The notes beneath the pieces are model-generated. The model searched no databases, had not been told where the DNA came from, and saw only the letters and a program-made list of their open reading frames with translations. A program made the position numbers and the translations under genes. A stretch of 64,000 nucleotides of DNA from Arabidopsis thaliana (lineage: Eukaryota > Streptophyta > Magnoliopsida > Brassicales > Brassicaceae): positions 14,421,443 through 14,485,442 of the forward strand of contig NC_003071.7 in NCBI RefSeq assembly GCF_000001735.4, in the 5' to 3' direction. This document shows positions 22,771 through 33,196 of the stretch, in pieces (the stretch's first letter is position 1; each line of letters opens with the position of its first letter).

Positions 22771-23470
22771 TGCCAGTACCTGACGCATCTAACTTTGATA
22801 TTTGGCCTTTTCAAACCTAAATCATAAAATCTCCAAAGGTGCTACAAGAATAGGATATATACAAGCATTTTTATTATTTTTAAATAAGTATTTGTCTATT
22901 TGAATTTATATTCTACCTATGGACTAATTAAAAAATAAGACTTTATACCACAATGGTAAAGTTGACTTAATTGTATAACTGATTTTATATAATAACAATA
23001 TTCGTACTTAAGTTTTCATAAAAGTTTGAACTATTTTTTATGAACAAGAGAAAAATGTGCACTTGCCAAAACTATACAATAAACAATTTATGTCTTAGGT
23101 TGATTGGTTCATAATCATTTGTAGTTGCTCGCAAAGGCTATGTTTCTGCTATGATTGGGTGCTACAATGTTTTTCTTGTTAAACTCATTATTTTACTACT
23201 ATCTAGCAAAATTCAAAGTAAATAAACTTAACATTGCAAAAAGAGAAAGTTAAGAAGCAAAAGTTTGCGAGTTTTTCCAAAATAAAACTCTGGAGAGGAC
23301 AATACCATGGATCATTCCATTTTTAGAGTATAAACCTTTACAAGTTGTCTTTGTCAAACTTTTTGGCAAGTCAAAAGTTTAATTCTCGAATATTAATCAT
23401 CTTAAATTATAAAATTATACAAACGTACGTATAGAGAGATTTTATTCTAGATTGGAAGGATAGTGCCATT

Positions 23471-23478
23471 GAATATGC
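23471..23478. promoter_or_regulatory. P1BS motif GAATATGC upstream of MIR399f
   Basis: GNATATNC match 13 bp upstream of a strong TATA box (23491-23500), about 80 bp before the MIR399f hairpin: canonical proximal spacing. A second GAATATGC at 23553-23560 falls at the hairpin base, probably inside the transcript. Confidence 0.7.
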
Positions 23479-23552
23479 TTATTGCAATGTTATATATAAA
23501 CACAACACATATAATTATTGCAGTAGAGAGATGAAAAATACATAGAGAAGGT

Positions 23553-23672
23553 GAATATGCATTACAGGGCAAGATCACCATTGGCAGAGATCTATTACTT
23601 CATTCTTGCATCATATGCATAAATGTTTGTGGTGAGCTCTCTGCCAAAGGAGATTTGCCCGGTAATTCTCTT
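23553..23672 (+). ncRNA. MIR399F: MIR399f precursor hairpin
   Basis: The mature 21-mer at 23642-23662 begins TGCCAAAGGAGATTTGCC and ends CGG, matching miR399f as I recall it. It is on the 3' arm. The 5' arm at 23567-23588 (GGGCAAGATCACCATTGGCA) pairs with it, with ATTAC/GTAAT closing the base. Same pathway as MIR399d and e. Confidence 0.95.
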
Positions 23673-24495
23673 GCGCCAATGTTTTATATTAATTTGTTGG
23701 TTTTTGGTTAGTAAGATTTTAATTTTTGAGTCCAAGTGGACACTAGTTCCCTTGGATCAAACTCGTCGAAATCGACGATTCTAAGTTCTAACTTTCAAGA
23801 AAATCATTGAACGATATCTATCAATGTGTCTTTGTTATGTTTCAAAGATGTTGTATTAAAAAAGATCGATGGTCACAAACTCTTTCCTCGTGGCGATCAG
23901 TAGATGCATGAAGGTAATGAATTCTTCTATATATGCATCAAGCGGGTCAGTGAAACATTGGTTATGTAACTAAACTTTAAAACTTAAAAAAAAAAAAACT
24001 TAGCTTTGTCGACTTTAGCTTAGTATGTTTATGTTGGATCAGAATTATGATTTGTATGCGGCAAAGTTTATGGTTGGTCCATTGTTTGATCAAAAGACCG
24101 ATTCCATGGCCGTGGCAGAAACCACGCATATGAGAATTGGCTTGTCTTGATCATGGTTGTTTATTTATTGGAGGATTTAGAATTTATGGTTAGAAACTGG
24201 TAAACCGAAATCAATGCTTAGTGAACCATGACTGGGTTAAATTAAAGAAAGGGCAAAATGGGAATATAAAATATACCACATCCTATATAAGTACACTGAG
24301 TAAGCGGCAATTCACAATTTGATAAAATTTCATGCGTTAGAATTTGCAATTTAGCGAGAAGCGAAAAAGTCTGCTCCTTTCGATTCTTCAGGGGTTTTAG
24401 GGTTTTTCTCGACTCGAGTAAGAGCGAGGATATTTCGCGATGTTCTAGATTTTGGGTATTTTTAATCGGAACCCTAGTTTCTCTGTAATCGAACC
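23673..24495. other. Spacer and promoter of the SPT5-like gene
   Basis: No gene visible. TATATAAG at 24284-24291 is a likely TATA box, about 205 bp before the ATG. AGGGTTTTTCTCG and AACCCTAG elements in the leader are typical of growth-associated plant genes. Confidence 0.5.
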
Positions 24496-27400
24496 ATGTC
24501 TCAGTACTCAGACGACGATTATTCACATGAAGATGACTCGGAGATGGAGGATGAGGACGAAGAAGACGAATATGAACCCAGAAGTAGCCGCAAAGGAAGA
24601 TCAGGGAAGAAAAGGGGAAGATCAAATTCAGATTCCGATGGTCGGCGAGGGAGTAAAAAGAAGTCTTCGGGCTCCGCCTTCATTGACTGGGAGGTTGAGG
24701 TAGATGACGACGTCGAAGACGACGATGATGATGTGGACGTTGAAGACGGTAAGCAACAGTTGAAATTTGGGGATTTTTCTCTTTGTTGAATTCCTTGATT
24801 GAATTCGAAAGTTCCAGTTTTTATTGATTTTGAAGTAGAAGAATATCACAAAGTCATCTCCTTTGACTATGAATTTGCAGGTTTCATTGTAAGTGGTGAA
24901 GCTGACCTTCCTAATGAGGATTCTGATCATCGTAGGCAATATTACCAACGGGGGTTTCATCCTCATGAAGAAGATGTCGACGAGTTGGAAAAGAGAACTT
25001 TGGAAAGATTGTCTACGAAATATGCAAAGGATGATTATGAGCTTGATGATGTTAACGACGTTGATCAACAAGCGCTTTTGCCATCAGTCCGTGACCCTAA
25101 ACTGTGGCTGGTGAAATGTGCGGTATGATTTCTTTCTTGTTATCTCTTAACTTGGATGTTTGATTCAATTCAGAGCACTGATGTTTTACAATGGAATCAC
25201 AGATTGGACGTGAAAGAGAAGTTGCTGTTTGTCTTATGCAAAAAATCGTAGATAGAGGATCAGAGTTCAAGATTAGATCTGCTATTGCTCTTGATCATCT
25301 TCAAAACTATGTATATATTGAAGCGGATATGGAAGCTCATGTGAAAGAGGTATTTTTATGGTTTGTCCTGTTTTCGTAGCAATATTTTGATGTTTTGACT
25401 ATAGTTTGATGATATATTTTCCTCTGTGGTATAGGCTATCAAGGGCATGCGGAATATTTATGCTAATCAGAAGATTTTGCTTGTCCCCATAAAAGAAATG
25501 ACTGCTGTTCTTTCTGTCGAGAGTAAAGCAATCGATTTATCCCGTGACTCGTGGGTTAGAATGAAACTTGGGATATATAAGGGTGATCTAGCTCAGGTAC
25601 GATCCATTTTTCATGTGTTTTAAGTGTTCAGAGTTCTCTGAAACCTTTCTGAAATTTAAGTTTGGTACAGGTGGTTGATGTTGATAATGTACGTAAGAGG
25701 GTCACAGTCAAGTTGATCCCAAGAATTGATCTGCAGGCTCTAGCCAATAAGCTGGTATACGACCTTTTTATACTTAAGTGTAACAAATGCTGTGTATTGT
25801 GAAACATACTTCTTCCTATCTTATATACTTAGGGTATATGTAGGAAGGAACAGAGAATGTCAAGAAGAAAGCTTTTGCTCCACCTCCACGTTTCATGAAC
25901 ATTGATGAGGCAAGGTACTGTTCCAGACTTCTGGTGAAACTATCCTATGTTTTTCTAAGCAATAATTGTGTTCTTTGGTTATGATTTATCAGTATTTGTA
26001 ACGTGATTATAGGGAACTTCACATACGTGTTGAGCACCGGCGTGATCCAATGACGGGTGACTACTTTGAGAATATCGGTGGAATGCTTTTCAAAGATGGT
26101 TTTCTTTACAAGAAAGTATCGACGAAGTCCATTGCTGCTCAGAATGTAACACCAACCTTCGATGAACTTGAAAGATTCAAGAGACCAAATGAAAATGGGG
26201 AGATCGACTTCGTTGATGAGTCGACTTTATTTGCAAATAGAAAGAAGGGTCATTTCATGAAAGGTGATGCGGTTATTGTGATCAAGGGGGATCTTAAAAA
26301 CTTGAAGGGCTGGATTGAGAAAGTAGATGAAGAGAATGTCCTTATCAGATCAGAGATGAAAGATCTTCCTGTAAGTATCCAAAATCTTCATCTTTTCATA
26401 AACAACATATTTGTTGCTAAAATGTTGTAGCCAGTAAAAGACTGTATTCACTGTTGCAGAATCCTATTGCGGTTAATGGGAGAGAGCTTTGTAAATACTT
26501 TGAACCTGGAAATTTTGTGAAGGTTGTGTCTGGCATCCATGAAGGAGGAACTGGCATGATTGTCAAAGTTGATCAGCATATGCTTATCATTCTGTCTGAT
26601 ACAACCAAAGAACATGTAAGGCATATTTTGTTTAAGTTGTGTGTTAATTTCTGACAAGGGTAATATAACGCATGGGGATGATATTTTATATGTAGATTTG
26701 CGTCTTCGCTGATCATGTTGCCAAGAGTGCAGAAGTGACTAAAGGTGTCACAAAAATTGGGGACTATGAACTTCATGATCTTGTGATTCTAAGGTAAGTT
26801 GAATGCGCCCAACCACCTCTAATTGATATCATTTCTATCGGTATGATAGCTTTATATTACACGATGCAGTGACTTTAGCTTTGGAGTAATCCTAAAACTT
26901 GATAGTGAAGCTATCCAGGTAACTTACCAATCATACAAATGCCTCTTATCATGTCAATGCTATAATGTTATTATTTATTTCAAGATTTGCTGTAACTCCA
27001 TTTTATTTCAGATTCTTAAAGGGGTTCCTGACAGCTCAGAGGTCTCTATTGTCAAAGCCAGCGAAATAAAATACAAAATTTGGAAGAAAATCAATGTGCA
27101 AGACCGTTACAAAAATGTCGTCGCGGTGAAAGATGTTGTCAGGGTCATTGAGGGTCCTAGCAAAGTGAGTTCCTTTGCAGTCTGGTCGTTTTTTTGTTAG
27201 CAAACTCTTTAAATATCATTTGATAAGTCTTATACCGATTTATATATTTGTGATAGGGTAAACAAGGTCCAGTGGTGCAAATCTACAAAGGAGTGTTGTT
27301 TATACATGACCGGCATAACCTTGAACACACTGGATTTATCTGCACTAGATGCTCATCTTGTGTTCTTGCTGGTGGCAATTTCAAGACACCAGCCCTGGTT

Positions 27401-29080
27401 CCTCCATCTCCAAGGAGATTCCAACGGGCAGACATGGGATATAACCGTATGTCAGATTTCTTCGTATTATTTTGGTTCTTTATTCTTGACTCGTCCAGTG
27501 CATGTTAAAGAGGGGCCCCCCTACGTATGACTTGTAAATAGGTTTAGTCTGAAACTGTTATGCGTAACTTAGAATGCATTCGTTTACTGCAGCTGGAGCT
27601 GGAGGGAGACATCAGGGTGGACGAGGGAGAAGGGGTGACGATCATTTGGTAGGTACTTATGTCAAAATTCGTCTGGGGCCTTTCAAGGGATATAGTGGGC
27701 GTTTAGTTGAAGTCAAAGATAAGCTAGTGCGTGTGGAACTTGAGGCCAAGATTGTGACAGGCAAGCTCCACTGTAATTTCACTTCTATTCACAGCTGGTT
27801 GCTGAATGTTGAATGAATTCTAACTCTTTTTGTATGAACAGTTGAGCGGAAGGCGATATCAGATATGACTGATAATGTAGTCGCAACCCCGCAGTATAAT
27901 ATGGGAAGCCAAACTCCTATGCATCCTTCCCGGACTCCACTTCATCCCTGTATGACTCCAATGCGGCATTCTGGAGGTTTGTCACCTTAATTTCGCAGTT
28001 TCAAGATCCAATCATTTGTTTGTGTTTTTGTTTCTCATTTGACAACATGTTTGATATGTTTATGTAAAAAATTCAGCTACACCTATCCATGATGGAATGA
28101 GGACACCTATGCGTGGTAGAGCTTGGAATCCTTACATGCCTATGAGTCCTCCTAGGTACTTTAACATGGCCACTCTTCATTTATTCCCATAAATATTTCA
28201 CATTCTGAGCAAGTGTCTCAAACCAAAATATGGTTGTTGTGTCTCAGGGATAACTGGGAAGATGGGAACCCGGGATCATGGGGAACAAGTCCATATGAAG
28301 CAGCTACGCCTGGATCAGATTGGGGTAGTAGTACTCCTGGTCGTAGTAGTTACAGAGATGCCGGAACACCAATAAACAATGGTTTTGTCTACTACCTTTT
28401 ATGCCTTAACGGTTTCTTGCTTTGACGAATCTTATTCTCACACACTTTTCTCATGCAGCTAATGCCCCAAGTCCTATGACACCAAGCTCAACTTCCTACT
28501 TACCTACCACACCCGGAGGACAAGCAATGACTCCTGGAACCGATCTCGATGTCATGTCTCTTGATATAGGTGCCTGCCTATCTCTTAGTTTTATACCATT
28601 GGTGTTTTTGATTCTCATATTCTTAACTCTACCAGGTGGAGATGCAGAAACCAGGTTCATACCCGGTATATTGGTCAATGTACACAAAGCTGGAGAGGAT
28701 AGAAATCCCGGTGTTATTCGAGATGTTCTTCCGGTTTGTCCTCTTTAAACTACACAGAAGAATGTTGTATTGGAGTAAACATTTTCCAGTTTACTGATTA
28801 TGTAAGCCTCTTTTTCCTTTGTGGTCATCATCAGGATGGCTCCTGTGTAGTCGCACTTGGACACAGAGGTGAAGGCGAGACGATAAGAGCGACACAGAAC
28901 AAAGTGAGCCTAGTTTGTCCGAAGAAGAACGAACGTGTGAAGATTCTTGGAGGCAAGTATTGTGGTTCAACAGCTAAGGTCATTGGTGAGGACGGTCAGG
29001 ACGGTATAGTTAAGCTAGATGAAAGTCTCGATATCAAGATATTGAAGCTGACTATATTAGCCAAGTTAGTTCATGAGTGA
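24496..29080 (+). CDS. SPT5-1: Transcription elongation factor SPT5-like protein (SPT5 homologue 1)
   Basis: SPT5 pairs with SPT4 to form DSIF, which clamps RNA polymerase II and supports elongation in the nucleus. Nineteen exons join in phase to 977 residues: 24496-24748, 24881-25122, 25203-25349, 25435-25596, 25671-25754, 25844-25914, 26013-26370, 26460-26615, 26696-26793, 26870-26918, 27012-27164, 27257-27446, 27593-27760, 27842-27976, 28077-28155, 28248-28381, 28459-28569, 28636-28733 and 28835-29080. An acidic N terminus (1-150) is followed by an NGN domain (about 157-245) and KOW modules near 250, 402, 450, 573 and 670. A Thr/Pro C-terminal repeat region (TPMHPSRTPLHP, RTPMRG) spans about 715-870 and a last KOW begins near 925. 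All introns are GT-AG except that after 27760, which starts GCAAGC. The start MSQYSDDDYSHEDDSE is typical. It is the less expressed of two Arabidopsis paralogues, from memory. Confidence 0.92.
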
Positions 29081-29816
29081 CCCCATTAGGATCGTTTATA
29101 TTTTGCTAATTAATTACTCTTTACATAACATTCTTGAGATTTATTTAATTCTTTGTGACTTTGCAACTTTATTAACATATATGGTTTGACGTAATCTTTC
29201 ATAAACGACTCTTCTTCTTTCTCCATTTTCTCTCGTCTATCTACATATAAATCTTCCAAAGAAGATCACGATCACACAATATTTCTATTGTTGTACATTA
29301 CTATATAAACATAGGATACATAGATGAAGTGAGCTCTAGAAATGAAATCCATGGTCTCTTCTCCTAAACGAAGGTCTTTATAAGAAAAACGTCAACATAA
29401 TTTCTTCTCAATTCGTTCAATGTAAAACCTTATCATTGTTTGTACATTCTACTATGTGTGTTTGCAGCAAGAGAATGGTGAGAGTAGCGATCAAAGTCAG
29501 ACCAATCTACGAACCCTGGAGTGCACACTAGGTGCTCGACGAAATGTCCCAGTGAGACTTCACTTCTAAAAATAAAAAGTGAAATTATTATTTCCCCAAT
29601 GAAGAAGATCACGTGCCATGCACCTGACCGTTTCTTTATCTCTTCCTTCTGGCTCAAGTTACATAAAACGTCTCTACTCTGTTTTCTTCTCGTAAACAGA
29701 ACAGTACTCTCCCAAGAAAAGCTGATACTTTTTTTCTCTTTTCTTTCTCAGTCTCTCATGAAAGACAAAGAAACCACCACCATTTTCTCGAGAAAATTCT
29801 GACTCCCTTGGATACG
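29081..29816. other. Spacer and promoter of DUF627/629 copy 1
   Basis: Holds the SPT5-like 3' end. From about 29460 it contains a partial version of the upstream module shared with copies 2 and 3: an intron-like acceptor, a block ending CTCGACGAAATG, and a G-box (CACGTG) at 29610-29615 within a conserved 35-bp segment. The TATA position seen in copy 3 reads ACATAAAAC here. Confidence 0.55.
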
Positions 29817-32133
29817 ATGATGATGAAGAGTACAGACGAAAGTGAAACAAAATGGAAGATCGACGATGCAGCCGAACTTGCTAGAGACTTCTGGCTCGAA
29901 CGTGACGGCATTTCGGCTTTGAAATTAACAGAGAAAACGATTTCTGATCATGGGAATCACGAAAAGTGCTCTAGTCACCACGAACTGCAAGGTGATATCT
30001 TCTATGCCCAAGCGAAGAAAACAGATGACACCGACCTCAAATGCTTATACTTGTTTGCTTCTGTCGATGCGTATTCAATGGCTACTCTTCTGTCTCCTAA
30101 CGCTTTGACTTTGAGGTCCTTTCGTGGCTATGCTCGTTCGCTAATCAAGTTGGGTGATCAGCTTCGGATAAACAAGTTTTATGAGAAAGCTGTGTCCAAA
30201 GCAAAGCTGGGAATGTCCATAACGTCACCTCAAGGAAAGTCTACGGATGGTGGCTATTTTACCAAGATAAAGACAGAACTTCAGAATTGGATAGATCTTG
30301 CAACAACGAAGATGCAGGCGACTGTGGCTGTTTCTGATATAGGTACTATGGATAATCAGAAAGAACCTGGGGAAGAAGATACTTCTTTTGATAGATTGAA
30401 GAAGATTTGGGTTAAATTGGATGACAAGACCAAAATAAACTTTTTGGTAGTAGACTTTGAAAAGCTTATAGGCTATATACAAGATAAGCATGGGACGGAA
30501 GTAAAAGAGCACTTTCAGAAATGTATACCCATCGCCAATAATCTTCGATGGAGATGTTGGAAGTGCCACATTTGTTCTCAGGTTAACTACTGTTTTACGG
30601 ATTGCAAGATGCACATCTTAGATAATCATGTGCACAACTCTGAACCTGACTTTAGTGCTCGTCCTAAGTGTGTGGATGAGATTTTGGCTGACATGATATG
30701 CTGTGGGGATTGGAAGCCTGTGGATACAGCGGAGGCAGAAAATCTTATCAAGGATAGAGCTAAGCGCGGGGAAGAGTTTGTTTATGTTAATGGGTGGTGT
30801 AGTGATTGGCCTGAAGCGAAAGATCGCGAGCGGGAAAACGTACTCAAACAGTTTGCCGAGGTTCTAAAATCTTCTTGTGCCAAGGAGAATTGTACTCTTT
30901 CATGTACCCTTTGGGACTGGTTGAGAGATTACACAGAAGAGAATCTGGAACTACCTGGAGTTCCTGGGATCTATCTTGATCAATGTTGCTTCTTTAAGAA
31001 CCCTCAATGCATCTGCTTCTTAGATCTTAAGCACCTTGAACACATCCTCAAGTATTTTAGACAGCTCACCACAGATGTTCGCGCGAGTTTAGTTCCAAAA
31101 GTAGTGAATCAGTTTTGGGAAAATTCCCAGGTCAAGGAAAGAATCGACCTTGAGGGAGTAGCTACTTATAATCTGCTTCTGGACAAGAGACTGCTGTATG
31201 AAGAAGAGCTTGAATCGGATAAGATAGGGACAGTAGAGCATTATAAATCTACAGGGATTTTTGAGGATGTAATGCCTAAGGGTGATAAAATCGTCTCTTG
31301 GATTCTTGACTGCCCAGAAATCGATCGGGAATTTGTGTCTCAAATGGCAAACGGCGTACACAATAGTAAGCTATGGTTAGCAGCTTTGAGAATAGTACGG
31401 TGTGTGATTAGGAAAAAGGAAAGCTACTATGATAAGAGACGGAAGATGCTAACCTATGAGAAGATGTTGGGTGAGGCTGAGACGATTTGTGACAGAGAAG
31501 ACACTAGGAAGAATGTTAATCAGCGGAGCACATATGAGTCTGCACTTCGAATGAAATGTGAGGATCTTGTAGGTAAGCAAGATGATGATACAAAATGTTT
31601 CTTGAGTGTTGTAAGAGATGTTTTTGAAAGACAAAGCTCTCCGAGCTTTGAAGTATTCGAAGATAAGAAGTGTATATCCGAACTCTCTTCTACTGTCCCG
31701 AATGATGATGTGAAAAAAAGTCTGTTAACGCTAAGGAAATCACTGAAAGAGAAGGTATTCTTCTTCCTCTTCTTTCTTGTTATTCATATGAACAAGATTT
31801 GATCTGTGATGGCTGATATGAGGTGTTTCTTTTTCGCAGTTCCCTTTGATTGATTCAAAGATTTTGCAGAACAAATCTACGTACGAAAAGCTAATAGATG
31901 TATTCCCGAAGCTATCAGCAGTTGAGTATCGCTTGGTGGTCCTTCCATTCGTGAAGAAGTTCTTACAGGTTTGTCGACTTGTGGATTTTATTAATCAAAG
32001 ATCATTCACTTAATTCCAATTTAACACATTTGTTTTCTGGCAGGATAAACTGAAGAAAATGATGAAAACAAACAGCAGTTCAGTTGCTGCAGGAGATTCT
32101 GCTGAACGGAAACCTAAGAAGAGACATCTTTGA
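29817..32133 (+). CDS. DUF627/DUF629 protein with C2H2 zinc finger, tandem copy 1
   Basis: Member of the plant family annotated as ubiquitin carboxyl-terminal-hydrolase-related. Only the N-terminal DUF627 (helical, TPR-like) and the DUF629 region are present; the UCH-like domain of the long relatives is absent, so no peptidase activity is expected. Exons 29817-31754, 31840-31968 and 32044-32133 give 718 residues. DUF627 landmarks: HELQGDIFYAQAKKT, YLFASVDAYSMATLL. A classical finger CHICSQVNYCFTDCKMHILD then NH fits C-x2-C-x12-H-x4-H at about 246-270. DUF629 landmarks: ADMICCGDWKPVDTA, FVYVNGWCSDWP, FFKNPQCICFLDLKHLEHIL. The C terminus is basic (KPKKRHL). The start is the first ATG of MMMKSTDE. 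Copies 2 and 3 lie downstream on the same strand. Molecular function unknown. Confidence 0.88.
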
Positions 32134-33196
32134 AATCTGTTGTTGTTTTGCTGTTGTTTTTTGAGTTAAAGTGAGTTGACTATCTGATGCAGGGATTTTT
32201 TTTTGGAGGATCATTCTTGCAGATGGAGACAAACTTTTTGAGTATTAGTTGTCTAGAAACAGTCTTTTATGTTCTCGGAAAATCTTTTGGATCCGAGAGA
32301 AACATGGTGTGAGAATTTGTAGTTTGTTTTAGGATCAGATGCATATATGTTTGTGTGTCTGGAGAGATTGAGAAAAACTGGGACATAGATACAATGGAAA
32401 GCTCTTGTTGATATTCACAGGCTTTGTCAAATTTATCAGGAAAGTGGTGAAAACACATTTTTTACAAATTGTTAGGAAGTCAATTTCTCTCTAATCCAAA
32501 AGAAAACCCTCTTACTTCACTAATCCAAGATTAGTTGTCTCACTTTATCAACGAAAAAACATTCCAAAATTGCACACACAGAGACATTCAATGAACTATT
32601 TTCTCTCATAGTTCAACACAAATTTTTACATCAAAGATCAAAACTTCAAACGCTATTTGAGCAATGGCTCCGCCTCTTTCTAGGCCTCACCTCCGCTTCC
32701 GTCTTCTCGACTTCTTCGTCGGTGATCACATCAAGAAAGCTTTCAGAGACAAAGAAATATGAAATGTTGGTAACGGTGAGAGAGGATGAGAAAAACCTTA
32801 CTTGGAAAATGATCATGGTATACTTCTACTATGTGTTTGTCTTGCAGCGAGAGATACATAGAGAAGAGAGTAGTGAGAGGTACGATTCAAAGTTCGGAGG
32901 TTAATCTACGAAGCCTGGAGCGCACGCTAGGTGCTCGACGAAATGTCACACTGAGAGTTTGGTCTTTTGAAAAACTTATTACGCAATGAAGATCACGTGC
33001 CTTGCACATGACCGTCTCTTTATCTCCCTCAACAGCTGTATATCAACGCCTCGACTCTGTTTTTTCCTCGTAAACAGAAACAGAACCAATACACTTCCAA
33101 GAAAAAGCTTTCTCTTTTCTTTCTCACTCTCCCATTTCCTTGGACCTTAAAGAAACCCATCATTTTCTCGAGAAAACTTTGACTACCTGCGTTCGA
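32134..33196. other. Spacer with upstream module of DUF627/629 copy 2
   Basis: After the copy 1 3' end, about 32560-33180 resembles the region before copy 3. It carries a short open frame starting ATGGCTCCGCC at 32664 (32 codons), an intron-like stretch ending CTTGCAG near 32847, the CTCGACGAAATG block (about 32932-32944), a G-box at 32994-32999, and a TATA-like TATATCAAC near 33037. Confidence 0.55.

Larger units (their letters stand above)
22168..23552. other. MIR399e-MIR399f spacer and MIR399f promoter
   Basis: No open frame of note. Two clustered P1BS motifs occur at 22750-22770. The proximal MIR399f promoter has a P1BS at 23471-23478 and a TATA box (TATATATAAA) at 23491-23500, which predicts a start near 23525. 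Confidence 0.6.
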
